This document shows positions 1 through 8,280 of a stretch of 64,000 nt of DNA, piece after piece (position 1 is the first letter of the stretch; each line of letters begins with the position of its first letter). The DNA is taken from NCBI RefSeq assembly GCF_963664555.1, contig NZ_OY761461.1:992001-1056000 (forward strand), written 5' to 3'. Source of the DNA: Labilibaculum sp. Lineage in GTDB: Bacteria > Bacteroidota > Bacteroidia > Bacteroidales > Marinifilaceae. The notes under the pieces were generated by a model. That model worked only from the letters and a program-made list of their open reading frames with translations. It searched no databases and had not been told where the DNA came from. Both the position numbers and the translations under genes were made by a program.

Positions 1-351
1 GGCAGTTTGTTTACCTCCTTAGGTTATATTGGTTTGATTCTTTTGGTTTATCAAATGAAAATTTTGCGTTTTTTCACAAAAGCGTTAGAAGCAGTTGGTC
101 GAATGGCTTTTACGAACTACCTTTGTCAATCCATAATTTGTTCCATTATTTTTTATAGTTATGGCTTTGGAATGTTTGCACGTTACTCAAGAACAGAATT
201 ACTGGTTTGGGTTTTGTTGATTTGGATATTTCAATTGATTTCTTCCTCTATCTGGCTGAAATATTATAAAATGGGACCATTTGAATGGTTGTGGCGATAT
301 TTAACTTACAAGGAAAAGCCACAGTTATCACTGAATGTAAAATACCAATAA
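1..351 (+). CDS. DUF418 family membrane protein (C-terminal part, cut by window start)
   Basis: The reading frame is open from the first base and ends at a TAA at 349-351, so only the last ~116 residues are present. The visible part has hydrophobic segments separated by a G-R-M-A-F-T-N-Y-L-C-Q-S stretch and a G-P-F-E-W-L-W-R stretch near the end, the hallmark of the DUF418 (YeiB-like) family of multi-pass inner-membrane proteins. The family's function is unknown; it is often linked to small-molecule transport or envelope acyl transfer. The gene lies 12 bp upstream of rlmB on the same strand and could be cotranscribed with it. Family assignment is fairly sure, function is not. Confidence 0.8.
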   Translation, partial: GSLFTSLGYIGLILLVYQMKILRFFTKALEAVGRMAFTNYLCQSIICSIIFYSYGFGMFARYSRTELLVWVLLIWIFQLISSSIWLKYYKMGPFEWLWRYLTYKEKPQLSLNVKYQ

Positions 352-363
352 GCAAATTAATCG

Positions 364-1104
364 ATGGCTAAACAGAAACAGGAGATGTTGTTCGGAATCA
401 GAGCAACAATGGAAGCAATTAAAAGTGAAAAGGAAATTGAAAAAGTATTGATCAAAACAGGATTAGCAGGTCCTTTGTTTCAAGAATTATTCGATTTAAT
501 TCGCGAAAAGGGAGTTGAATATCAATTTGTTCCTGTTGAGAAGTTGAATTCTTTGGATCAGCATAATAACCAAGGAGTTGTTGCTTTAATTGTTCCAATT
601 CCTTATCAGGAAATAGAAGAAATTGTACCTGAACTATTTGCTCAAGGTAAAATACCTCTACTATTGCTTTTAGATGAAATTACAGATGTGCGTAACTTTG
701 GGGCTATTGCTCGTTCTGCAGAATGTGCTGGTGTACACGCCATTGTAATTCCTTTTAAGAATTCAGCGAAGATTACTCCTGATTCTATTAAAACATCTGC
801 CGGAGCTTTGTATAACATACCGGTTTGCAGAGTTCAAAATTTAAAGACTCTTGCCCGTTATTTGAAGAAAGAAGGAATTCGAATAATAGCAGCAACCGAA
901 AAGGCTGAAAAAGTTTATACTGAAGGTGATTTTACATTAGCAACAGCTATTGTAATGGGATCGGAAGATGTTGGTATTGAAGATGCTTTGCTTCGCCTGG
1001 CTGATGAGCAGGTTAAAATTCCAATTGTCGGTTCAATTCAATCATTGAATGTATCTGTTGCAGCATCCTTAATGGTATACGAGGCAGTGAGACAACGAAG
1101 TTAG
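364..1104 (+). CDS. rlmB: 23S rRNA (guanosine-2'-O)-methyltransferase, RlmB/TrmH family
   Basis: A 246-residue SPOUT-class methyltransferase, normal length for RlmB, which methylates G2251 of 23S rRNA using SAM. The N-terminal ~75 residues form the substrate-binding domain (starts L-F-G-I-R-A-T-M-E-A-I). The knotted catalytic domain follows with L-D-E-I-T-D-V-R-N-F-G-A-I-A-R-S-A-E (motif 1), I-V-M-G-S-E-D-V-G-I (motif 2) and I-P-I-V-G-S-I-Q-S-L-N-V-S-V-A-A-S (motif 3), the last two forming the SAM pocket. The start is the ATG at 364, 12 bp after the preceding gene. An intrinsic terminator follows. Assignment to RlmB rather than another TrmH paralogue rests on length and motif spacing. Confidence 0.93.
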   Translation: MAKQKQEMLFGIRATMEAIKSEKEIEKVLIKTGLAGPLFQELFDLIREKGVEYQFVPVEKLNSLDQHNNQGVVALIVPIPYQEIEEIVPELFAQGKIPLLLLLDEITDVRNFGAIARSAECAGVHAIVIPFKNSAKITPDSIKTSAGALYNIPVCRVQNLKTLARYLKKEGIRIIAATEKAEKVYTEGDFTLATAIVMGSEDVGIEDALLRLADEQVKIPIVGSIQSLNVSVAASLMVYEAVRQRS

Positions 1105-1128
1105 TCTTCTAAAAAAAATATAGATTTG

Positions 1129-1158
1129 AACGCAGGAATTTAGTTTCTGCGTTTTTTT
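1129..1158 (+). terminator. Intrinsic terminator after rlmB
   Basis: A 7-bp stem AACGCAG (1129-1135) / CTGCGTT (1147-1153) is followed directly by a run of T on the + strand. It lies 25 bp after the rlmB stop. Confidence 0.85.
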
Positions 1159-1259
1159 ATTAACAATAATAATCAATAGAAGATTTAAATCGTTTTTTAA
1201 TAAAGGTCTATTGAGGAAAATAAATTCTGACCTCGAATAGTCAGTCTGTCTTAAAAAAG

Positions 1260-1294
1260 AATTACCCGAATCAAACGAATTTGGTCGGGTAATT
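1260..1294 (-). terminator. Terminator-like hairpin for the FabH-like gene
   Basis: A perfect 10-bp inverted repeat (AATTACCCGA at 1260-1269, TCGGGTAATT at 1285-1294) has a 15-base loop. On the minus strand it is followed by TCTTTTTTAAG, so it most likely ends transcription of the FabH-like gene, although it is about 190 bp past that stop codon. The rest of the 1105-1481 intergenic stretch shows no further gene. Confidence 0.65.
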
Positions 1295-1481
1295 ATCTAT
1301 AGTAATCTTAGGGTTAGAATGCTGTTTGATTCTGACTTCTGAATTTGTCTATCTCCTCTATCTCCTAATTCCCTTGCGTGTTTCAGATTCAGCTCCGCTA
1401 ATTTGCTAAAATTAATTTTGGATTACAAACCTTTTTTAAAAAAAAATAAAAAAAGATATTTCATTGCTTTGGCAGTAAGCT

Positions 1482-2567
1482 TTAAACCTTATAAACAAAA
1501 GCATTAATGTTCATTCCGGCACCAACCGAAGCAAAAACAACGTAATCACCTTCATTTAATTTATGATCGTCTAATTTATCTTTGGCAATTTGATCGTAAA
1601 GAATTGGTACAGTTGCGACTGAATTATTTCCCATTTCTTTAATAATCATAGGCATTATGTTTTCAGGAATGTTTTTTTCCTGATACAATCGGAAGAGTCT
1701 TTTAGCAATGGCCTCATCCATTTTTTCATTCGCCTGATGAATAAGGATTTTTTTGATGTCCTTAATATCCAAGCCTGCTTTATCAATACTTTCTTTTACA
1801 ACGCCTGGAACATTTGTAATTGCATATTCGTAAATTTTACGGCCATACATTTTAATGAAAAGACTATTGCTGTTTCCCTCAAAATCGGCATTGTCCGAAA
1901 TGTCAGCGCGCAAAAAGAAAGCTTCATTAATCGTGTCGGTTCTCATGGCATGAGATAATATTCCCGATGCTTCTTCTGCTTCACATGCTTCCAATATTGC
2001 AGCACCTGCACCATCAGAATAAATCATACTGTCTCTGTCGTGCGGATCACAAACTCTTGATAAAGTTTCTGATCCAATTACCATTACCCGTTGTGCATCG
2101 CCTGATTTGATGTAGTAGTCAGCCTGAATCATACATTGAATCCAACCCGGACATCCGAATAAAACATCGTAAGCTATCGTTTTAGGGTTTTCAATCTGAA
2201 GAAGATTTTTCACTTTTGCGGCTAAACAAGGCAATTGATTTGTTAGCGTAGAGTTCGGTTTAACATCTCCAAAATTGTGCGCAACGATTATATAGTCTAA
2301 ACTTTCTTTATCTATTTTAGATGATTCTATGGCATCTTTTGCGGCCAAATAGGCAAGATCTGAGTTTTGCTGATCGGCAGAGGCATATTTTCGTTCAACA
2401 ATCCCAGTAATGTCTTTAAATTTCTCTATAATTTCAGTAGTGGGAGTTTCAATTTTCTGGCCATTTGGTTCGAAAAATTCATGATTCAAAAAATGCTCAT
2501 TTTTAACTCGAATGGTTGGGGTATAACTACCTGACCCAACTATTTTCGAAAATCTTTTGGTACTCAT
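1482..2567 (-). CDS. 3-oxoacyl-ACP synthase III (FabH)-like ketosynthase
   Basis: A 361-residue thiolase-fold condensing enzyme. The Cys-His-Asn triad of KAS III enzymes is visible: Cys139 in F-G-C-P-G-W, His277 in I-L-I-H-Q-A-N, and Asn314 in M-G-N-N-S-V-A-T. FabH condenses an acyl-CoA with malonyl-ACP to start fatty-acid synthesis. This protein is longer than classical FabH (about 320-330 residues), with an N-terminal insertion around residues 24-45, and may serve a specialised lipid or aryl-polyene-type pathway. The frame is open up to 2687, but the extra 40 codons are Lys/His-rich and unlike the family, so the start is placed at the ATG at 2567 just before S-T-K-R-F-S-K-I-V-G-S-G-S-Y. It stands alone. 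Confidence 0.85.
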   Translation of the reverse strand: MSTKRFSKIVGSGSYTPTIRVKNEHFLNHEFFEPNGQKIETPTTEIIEKFKDITGIVERKYASADQQNSDLAYLAAKDAIESSKIDKESLDYIIVAHNFGDVKPNSTLTNQLPCLAAKVKNLLQIENPKTIAYDVLFGCPGWIQCMIQADYYIKSGDAQRVMVIGSETLSRVCDPHDRDSMIYSDGAGAAILEACEAEEASGILSHAMRTDTINEAFFLRADISDNADFEGNSNSLFIKMYGRKIYEYAITNVPGVVKESIDKAGLDIKDIKKILIHQANEKMDEAIAKRLFRLYQEKNIPENIMPMIIKEMGNNSVATVPILYDQIAKDKLDDHKLNEGDYVVFASVGAGMNINAFVYKV

Positions 2568-2845
2568 TGTTATTGTTTTTGTTTCGACTAATAAATGTGC
2601 CCTTATTTTAGGTGCACAAAATTTTCTTAAGAGACAATTTTTTTTGTGTCCGAAAGATTTGTGTTTATTGATAAGCTGAAAGATCAACTTACTGTTAGGT
2701 GTGCGAAGCTAAGGTAAATATTTATTTTAAAAGTGGTGTTTTTTTAACGGATTTTAGATGGTTAATTTAAAGTTTAGTAAGCATAAAGAACATAGTAACT
2801 ACTTCAAGTAAAACAGTTGTAATGTATGTAATGTGAAGTGGTTGA

Positions 2846-3400
2846 TTAATTTAATAAATTCTCTTTTAGGTTTTTATCTGCAGGTTTGCTGCAAAGCCAT
2901 ATGCCGAATAAGGCTTGCTTGAATGGCAATCCTTGAATAGATTGTTTTAATTCACCATTTTTATATATCAAAGTCCCAATAGCAGGAGAGTATATAAATT
3001 CAAACACGTCTTTTTTCTCAATACCACCCAGAAAAACAGAAATAAAGTCATCAATTTCCTGTTTGATATTTTCCATTTCACCATTGGTGGCATTCTTAAA
3101 GCCATCTCTGGTAGCTTTTTCCATTTTTTCCGATGTAATTAATCCGGATATAATTTCTAAGCGGATTCCCATACTCTCATCTGTGGAGATAATTTTTTCA
3201 GCGTCATTCATATCCTCTGACAGATACAAACCCATTGCATACATGTCCATCCAAAATTTAACACGAGTTCCTGCACCTTTTAATTGCAACTGATGCTCCT
3301 TAACAATCAATTCGTTTGGTAGTTCAATTCCACCAATTCTTGTTTGAGGAATACTGTAAAAGCCTGATAATAAAAGAAAAAGAGTAAGTAGTTTTTTCAT
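2846..3400 (-). CDS. Chalcone isomerase-like exported protein
   Basis: A 184-residue protein with an N-terminal signal peptide (M-K-K-L-L-T-L-F-L-L-L-S-G-F-Y-S) and a bacterial chalcone isomerase-like domain. Typical features are the I-G-G-I-E-L-P start, a V-K-F-W-M-D-M-Y-A-M-G-L-Y-L stretch and the C-terminal F-K-Q-A-L-F-G-I-W-L-C-S-K-P-A-D-K-N-L-K. Bacterial relatives are thought to bind fatty acids or other lipids rather than to be flavonoid enzymes. It is the last gene of a minus-strand set (MscS-like channel, PQ-loop protein, this gene), 38 bp after the PQ-loop gene. Family call is good; role is unknown. Confidence 0.8.
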   Translation of the reverse strand: MKKLLTLFLLLSGFYSIPQTRIGGIELPNELIVKEHQLQLKGAGTRVKFWMDMYAMGLYLSEDMNDAEKIISTDESMGIRLEIISGLITSEKMEKATRDGFKNATNGEMENIKQEIDDFISVFLGGIEKKDVFEFIYSPAIGTLIYKNGELKQSIQGLPFKQALFGIWLCSKPADKNLKENLLN

Positions 3401-3438
3401 CGTTTATGTAATTAGGTTGATGTATGATGCATTTATTT

Positions 3439-3732
3439 TTAACTGAATATCAGCTTAGCGTAACAAAGGTAAAAGGTAGCAAATATATTTACTAAATAAT
3501 TAAGCCACAGCGGATATTGGCGTTTATTGGATTTTAAATCTCCATTTACAATATAAATAAAAGTAAAGAGCACCCCAAAGGCCCACATGAGTAAAAATGG
3601 CCAATTAAAACTTGCAACATCATGTGTTTTGTAGGTTTGTACTACCTGAGGTATTACTCCAATGCTTAAAATAATATTGCCGAACCAACCTAGAGATTCA
3701 AAAAAATTTAATTTTAGTAATGCTGTTCTCAT
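3439..3732 (-). CDS. SemiSWEET/PQ-loop family small membrane protein
   Basis: A 97-residue protein with three hydrophobic segments and a central G-V-I-P-Q-V-V-Q-T-Y-K-T-H-D-V-A-S-F-N-W stretch, the PQ-loop signature. A three-helix, ~90-residue unit is what bacterial SemiSWEET sugar uniporters use as a dimer, so passive sugar transport is possible. The substrate cannot be read from the sequence. The start lies 2 bp after the stop of the upstream mechanosensitive channel gene, so the two are almost certainly cotranscribed. Confidence 0.75.
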   Translation of the reverse strand: MRTALLKLNFFESLGWFGNIILSIGVIPQVVQTYKTHDVASFNWPFLLMWAFGVLFTFIYIVNGDLKSNKRQYPLWLNYLVNIFATFYLCYAKLIFS

Positions 3733-3734
3733 TC

Positions 3735-4973
3735 TTATTTTGCTAGTTTTTGAAAATCGTCTCCAGTTGGATTCTGGAATACTCTTAAATTAAATTCCGG
3801 AACTATTGCTAATATATGATCGAAGATATCAGCTTGAATGGCCTCGTAATTTGCCCATTCCTGATCTTTTGAGAATACGTATATTTCCAAGGGCAATCCT
3901 TTTTCGGATACTTGTAATTGACGAACAAGGAAGGTCATTTCATTGTGAATTTTCGGGTGTTCCTGAAGATAAGCTTCAACATATTTTCGAAAGGTACCAA
4001 CATTGGTTAATCTTCTTTGATTCACAGGAATTTCGCCTTCTGGATTGTTTGCCCGGATTTCATTCTTTTTTTCAATCATATAATCCTTTAACAAACGGAT
4101 TTTCTCAAATTTTTCTATTTCTTCTTCACTTAAAAAATGAATCGATTTTACATCAAGGTTTAGATGGCGTTTTATTCTTCGTCCACCAGATTCCTCCATC
4201 CCTTTCCAATTGTTGAACGATTCAGAAACCAAAGCGTAAGTAGGAATCGTACTAATGGTTTTGTCCCAGTTTTGAACTTTAACGGTGTTTAGGCTGATAT
4301 CAATAACGGTTCCGTCGGCTCCTTTTGATGGCATTGAAATCCAATCGCCGATATTTACCATCTTGTTGGCAGATAGTTGAATAGAAGCAACAAATCCGAG
4401 TATTGTATCTTTAAAAATCAACAGGATTACAGCAGCAAAGGCTCCCATTCCTGCAATTATTGTTAATGGATCTTTCTGAATAAATAGAGCAATAATGGAA
4501 ATAATTCCCATTGAGTAAAAGAAGATTTTCACAATTTGCAAGAAACCTTTGATTGGCCTTGTTTTACTTACTGGCATTGTGTTGTAAATATCATTTCCGG
4601 CGTTAAGAAACGTTTCAATCAGCATAATTGCCAAAATAATCATATACACGTATGCTCCATTTTGAATGAAGTTGTTCAAGCCTTCATGGTCAATCATACC
4701 TGCGCTGAAATAAATGATTGCAGCAGGTGCAAAATGGGCTATTTTGTTAAATACTTTTCGTTCCAATAGAATATCATCCCAATTGGTTTTAGTTTTTCTA
4801 ACTAATTTGGTGATGATGGAAATCATAACTTTTTTTGCAAGGATGTCACATATCCATGCAATTATAATTACAATAATGATTGCGATAAGCGATTGCAATA
4901 TTATTGCCCAATATTCGGCTATTCCTCCGCTCATCAACCAATTTTTTAATTCAACGCCCAAGAGTTCTTTCAT
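3735..4973 (-). CDS. MscS-family mechanosensitive ion channel (YbdG-like)
   Basis: A 412-residue channel with several N-terminal hydrophobic segments (about residues 15-45, 75-110 and 135-195), the pore helix and beta domain of MscS (D-T-I-L-G-F-V-A-S-I-Q-L-S-A-N-K-M-V-N-I-G-D-W-I), and a long charged cytosolic C-terminus. The G-D-W-I-S-M and V-Q-N-W-D-K-T-I-S-T-I-P-T-Y stretches and total length match the YbdG/MscM subgroup rather than short MscS. Such channels release solutes on hypo-osmotic shock. It is the first gene of a minus-strand operon with the PQ-loop and chalcone isomerase-like genes. Confidence 0.88.
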   Translation of the reverse strand: MKELLGVELKNWLMSGGIAEYWAIILQSLIAIIIVIIIAWICDILAKKVMISIITKLVRKTKTNWDDILLERKVFNKIAHFAPAAIIYFSAGMIDHEGLNNFIQNGAYVYMIILAIMLIETFLNAGNDIYNTMPVSKTRPIKGFLQIVKIFFYSMGIISIIALFIQKDPLTIIAGMGAFAAVILLIFKDTILGFVASIQLSANKMVNIGDWISMPSKGADGTVIDISLNTVKVQNWDKTISTIPTYALVSESFNNWKGMEESGGRRIKRHLNLDVKSIHFLSEEEIEKFEKIRLLKDYMIEKKNEIRANNPEGEIPVNQRRLTNVGTFRKYVEAYLQEHPKIHNEMTFLVRQLQVSEKGLPLEIYVFSKDQEWANYEAIQADIFDHILAIVPEFNLRVFQNPTGDDFQKLAK

Positions 4974-5087
4974 ATGAGGATAAATTTATTTTAAATTAAA
5001 AATCTAAGATATCTATTCCTGACAGGAAAAGAAAAGTGTATTCATAATAATTTGTAAATTTAGAGTCTAAATCCAAAATCTATTAAC

Positions 5088-6371
5088 ATGAATAAAAAAT
5101 CTTTACTGGTAGTTGTGCTAATTGCATTTTATTCTGCTTGCTACGGACAAAGTGATTTCGATAAATATTTTGAGAGCAAAACGCTGCGGATTGATTATAT
5201 GATGGGTGGTGATGCAAATTCTCAAACTATTTTTCTAAAAGAATTGAAAGAAGAGCCTAAATGGGGAGGAAGTAAAACCAATTTAACTGATCTGTTTGGG
5301 TACGGAACATACCGGTTTAAACTTTTTGATGTGGAATCTGGTGAATTAATTTATTCAAAAGGTTTTAACTCTTTGTTTCAGGAATGGCAGTCAACAGCCG
5401 AAGCAAAAGAATTAAAAAGAGCATTTTATCAGGTGAATGTAATGCCTTATCCGAAACAAACAGCACGATTTGTATTGGAATCCAGAAAAAGAGATGGAAC
5501 CATGGAGGTGATTTGGGAATATACGATTGACCCGACTAATTATTTTATTGGTAAGGAAAAACCCAAGAGTGTTTCATTTACAAAGATAATGGGAGAAGGT
5601 GATCCTGCAGAAAGTGTTGATATTGCTTTTATAGCAGAGGGGTATACTGCCGGCGAAATGGAGAAATTTAGGGCGGATGCAAAACGTGTGGCCGGTTATT
5701 TGCTTGATGTACCTCCATTTGATAAGTATGCAGATCGATTTAATATTTATGCTTTAGAATCGGTCTCCGAAGATTCAGGAACTGATATTCCAGGTGAAAA
5801 TATTTATAAAAATACTGTAGTGAATACTACTTTTTATACTTTCGATGTTGATCGTTACCTAACAACTTTTGATATCAAATCATTGCATGACATTTCTGCA
5901 AATGTTCCGTACGATCAGATATTTGTTCTTATTAATACCGACAAGTACGGTGGTGGTGGATTCTACAATTATTATTCGAGTTGTTCGGCCGATAATGCAT
6001 TGTCATATGAAGTTTCAAGTCATGAGTTTGGTCACGGGTTTGCCGGATTGGGAGATGAGTATTATTCATCAGAAGTGGCATATGAAGATTTTTATAATCT
6101 GGAAATTGAACCTTGGGAGCCAAATATTACCACTCTTGTTGATTTTGATCGTAAATGGAAGAGTATGTTGGATGATGCGATTCCTATTCCTACGCCAAGA
6201 ACTCCCGGGTTCGTTGATAGTTTAGGTGTATTTGAAGGCGGTGGTTATATGGCTAAGGGAATTTATTCACCGATGCAGGATTGCAAAATGAAATCGAATC
6301 AAATGAAACATTTTTGCCCGGTTTGTGAGAAAGCTGTGGAGCAGGTGATACTGTTTCATATTGGAAAATAA
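5088..6371 (+). CDS. Peptidase M64 family secreted zinc metalloprotease
   Basis: A 427-residue protein with an N-terminal signal peptide ending near A-C-Y-G-Q-S (residue ~21). The first ~150 residues look like the M64 N-terminal domain. The catalytic zinc motif is H-E-F-G-H-G-F-A-G-L-G-D-E-Y-Y, with His312, Glu313 and His316. M64 includes the IgA peptidase of Clostridium ramosum, but the family is broad in Bacteroidota and IgA cleavage should not be assumed. Two C-terminal cysteine-containing stretches (Q-D-C-K-M-K and F-C-P-V-C) are typical of the family. It is monocistronic and followed by a bidirectional terminator. Confidence 0.88.
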   Translation: MNKKSLLVVVLIAFYSACYGQSDFDKYFESKTLRIDYMMGGDANSQTIFLKELKEEPKWGGSKTNLTDLFGYGTYRFKLFDVESGELIYSKGFNSLFQEWQSTAEAKELKRAFYQVNVMPYPKQTARFVLESRKRDGTMEVIWEYTIDPTNYFIGKEKPKSVSFTKIMGEGDPAESVDIAFIAEGYTAGEMEKFRADAKRVAGYLLDVPPFDKYADRFNIYALESVSEDSGTDIPGENIYKNTVVNTTFYTFDVDRYLTTFDIKSLHDISANVPYDQIFVLINTDKYGGGGFYNYYSSCSADNALSYEVSSHEFGHGFAGLGDEYYSSEVAYEDFYNLEIEPWEPNITTLVDFDRKWKSMLDDAIPIPTPRTPGFVDSLGVFEGGGYMAKGIYSPMQDCKMKSNQMKHFCPVCEKAVEQVILFHIGK

Positions 6372-6399
6372 GTGATATCAAGACTTCTATCAGAAAATA

Positions 6400-6432
6400 A
6401 AAAAATGCGCTCCAAACCGGGGCGCATTTTTT
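6400..6432. terminator. Bidirectional intrinsic terminator
   Basis: A perfect 11-bp stem AAAAAATGCGC (6400-6410) / GCGCATTTTTT (6422-6432) with A and T tails on both sides. It separates the convergent M64 peptidase and DUF6249 genes and can serve both. Confidence 0.9.
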
Positions 6433-6450
6433 GCAGATGATCTGGTTTAC

Positions 6451-6786
6451 TTATTTTTCTTCTTCTTGTTTTTTAGCAATTCCGTAGAAAACCAGTAAGG
6501 CAAGTCCACCGAATAAAAAGATCATTGAAAAGTAAGATACTTCTTCATTTAAACTTGTGTAAGCATCTAAGATATTTCCAATTAGAATTCCAATTGCAAG
6601 ACCAATTAGAAGAACTCCATATTTTAAACTTTCCAAAGTGCTGCACTTTTTTTCTCCAACTAAAAGGTTGATATCCATGCCTTTTTCAATTAAAGCTTGT
6701 CTTTCTTTGTGACGGTGCACTAAGAAAACGATCAAAGGAATGATTCCAAATACGGAAATGATTGCTACTACTCCTGTTATATCCAT
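6451..6786 (-). CDS. DUF6249 small membrane protein
   Basis: A 111-residue protein with an N-terminal transmembrane helix (~6-24), a short basic cytosolic segment (H-R-H-K-E-R-Q-A-L-I-E-K-G), two more hydrophobic helices (~55-72 and ~85-104) and a charged K-K-Q-E-E-E-K tail. This pattern and the R-Q-A-L-I-E-K-G stretch match DUF6249 proteins. In Bacteroidota these often lie next to ECF sigma factors, as here (the divergent sigma gene starts 365 bp away). Function is unknown. Confidence 0.72.
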   Translation of the reverse strand: MDITGVVAIISVFGIIPLIVFLVHRHKERQALIEKGMDINLLVGEKKCSTLESLKYGVLLIGLAIGILIGNILDAYTSLNEEVSYFSMIFLFGGLALLVFYGIAKKQEEEK

Positions 6787-7151
6787 GATTTAAGTTTTAA
6801 GATTAAACTGTTATTATTTTATTGATTGTGAACGAAAACCAAAGCTTGATTTTTGCATTCAACTTTATGACGCAACCTCTTTCAAACAGGTTACAAATAT
6901 TTTATGATTTTTTTGAGGCTTAGAATTATTTCAATAAAAATCATTGTCTTAACTTACCAGTAATGAATTGCAAAAAAAGATATTGAAATTATGGAATAAT
7001 TGATGTAACCGATTCCAGATCCTATGCGTCTAAGTTGTAGATGATTTAATTAAAAGAAAAGAAAGAAGTAAATCAACGCAACATTATGAAACGAAACGAT
7101 GTCTTTTTAGTTGTTGACTTTGTTTTTCAAAATTGAAAGCACAATTTGTAT
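6787..7151. other. Divergent intergenic region, no gene seen
   Basis: This 365-bp AT-rich gap lies between the divergent DUF6249 and ECF sigma genes and must hold both promoters. No convincing promoter box, hairpin or short coding frame could be picked by eye. Confidence 0.5.
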
Positions 7152-7727
7152 ATGAAGTTTCAAAAGGATAGTTATTACATAGCTAGGATTAAAGAAGGAG
7201 ATCCCGGGGCATACGCTTTTCTTGTAGATAAATACAAGAAGATGACGTTTAATGTAGCCTTGCAACTAATGGGAAATCGTGAAGATGCTGAAGAAATTGC
7301 CCAAGATGCATTTTTGAAAGCATATCAAGCCTTGGATAGCTATAAAGGAGAATCAAAATTTTCAACTTGGATTTATCGGATTATTTATAATACAGCCATA
7401 TCAAGATTGAGGAAAAAAAAATTAGATGTAAGTTCTATTGATGATGATTTTAAAAGTTCAGTAAATGTGAAATCAACACAGTCGGCCTTACAGGAACTAA
7501 GAAATATTGAAAGGAAAAAGTACCTTTTTGAAGCATTGAAAAGGTTGTCGGGTGATGAAAGGAGCCTTATTACTCTGTTTTATTTGGAAGAAAATTCGGT
7601 AGATGAGGTTTGCTCTATTACTGGTTTAAGCGCTTCCAATGTTAAGGTGAAATTGCATCGTGCAAGAAAAAAGCTTTATACTCAGTTGGAGTTGGCTCTG
7701 CATGGTGAATTAAAAACGATATTATAG
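7152..7727 (+). CDS. ECF-type RNA polymerase sigma factor
   Basis: A 191-residue sigma-70 family factor. Region 2 is clear (A-Y-A-F-L-V-D-K-Y-K-K-M, then N-R-E-D-A-E-E-I-A-Q-D-A-F-L-K-A-Y and F-S-T-W-I-Y-R-I-I-Y-N-T-A). Region 4 with its helix-turn-helix follows (L-S-G-D-E-R-S-L-I-T-L-F-Y-L-E-E-N-S-V-D-E-V, ending N-V-K-V-K-L-H-R-A-R-K-K-L). An in-frame TTG exists two codons earlier, but the ATG at 7152 is preferred. The next gene, a small membrane protein, begins 30 bp downstream and probably acts as its anti-sigma or regulator. The stimulus is not evident. Confidence 0.9.
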   Translation: MKFQKDSYYIARIKEGDPGAYAFLVDKYKKMTFNVALQLMGNREDAEEIAQDAFLKAYQALDSYKGESKFSTWIYRIIYNTAISRLRKKKLDVSSIDDDFKSSVNVKSTQSALQELRNIERKKYLFEALKRLSGDERSLITLFYLEENSVDEVCSITGLSASNVKVKLHRARKKLYTQLELALHGELKTIL

Positions 7728-7757
7728 GTATTCGAAAGAATATAAAATTAGACTGCA

Positions 7758-8180
7758 ATGAGCAAAAAAGAAGATATCTATAAAGATGATTTTATCAAAG
7801 AATTGATGAAGGACGTTGAGTTGGAGGAGACCTCAGATCAATTTACGAATAAGGTTATGGATATGGTAATGCAGGATTGGCTTGCAAAACCTATTGAAAT
7901 GAAGAAGCCGATTTCAAGGAATCAATGGATTTGGATAAGCGGACTCATTTTACTTGTAGTACTTATTCTTTTGGGGACAGATGTGAGAACTATCGTTAGT
8001 TCGACCAATAACCCTTTCCTGAATCAACTTGATGCAGTGTTTTTACAACCAATTAATCAGATTTTAACGAAAGTATTTGAGAGTTTAATAAAACTTCCGG
8101 TAATGGTTTACATTGTTGCTGTTTCTTTTGGAGGATTAGTGGCTTTTGATAGAATTGTTAATAAATTATTGCATCATTAA
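7758..8180 (+). CDS. Small membrane protein, possible anti-sigma partner
   Basis: A 140-residue protein with an acidic/charged N-terminal cytosolic segment (~1-55), a transmembrane helix (W-I-W-I-S-G-L-I-L-L-V-V-L-I-L-L), a ~35-residue extracytoplasmic stretch and a second helix (~112-133). I do not recognise a named family and see no zinc-binding H-x3-C-x2-C motif. The position 30 bp after an ECF sigma gene, the cytosolic N-terminus and the membrane anchoring are those of an anti-sigma factor. This role is inferred from context only. A strong terminator follows. Confidence 0.6.
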   Translation: MSKKEDIYKDDFIKELMKDVELEETSDQFTNKVMDMVMQDWLAKPIEMKKPISRNQWIWISGLILLVVLILLGTDVRTIVSSTNNPFLNQLDAVFLQPINQILTKVFESLIKLPVMVYIVAVSFGGLVAFDRIVNKLLHH

Positions 8181-8244
8181 TAGAAGAGCAAACACTGTCG
8201 GTATTGTATCGGCATTTCAGTAATATTTGATTTTTTTAATTGAA

Positions 8245-8280
8245 AAAACCGCACTGTTAAAGTGCGGTTTTGTATTTTTT
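8245..8280. terminator. Bidirectional intrinsic terminator
   Basis: An 11-bp perfect stem AAAACCGCACT (8245-8255) / AGTGCGGTTTT (8261-8271) with a 5-base loop is flanked by A-rich and T-rich tails. It closes the sigma operon on the + strand and overlaps the end of the DUF3127 gene on the minus strand. Confidence 0.9.

Noticed and set aside
2568-2687. 40-codon N-terminal extension of the FabH-like gene
   Set aside because: Lys/His/Cys-rich and unlike any ketosynthase start; the ATG at 2567 begins exactly at the conserved fold.
3806-4216. 136-residue open frame on the + strand inside the MscS-like gene
   Set aside because: Opposite-strand shadow of a clear channel gene, with no recognisable domain.
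5088-6371. IgA-specific protease
   Set aside because: M64 membership is clear, but IgA cleavage is known for only one characterised member and nothing here suggests a host immunoglobulin target.
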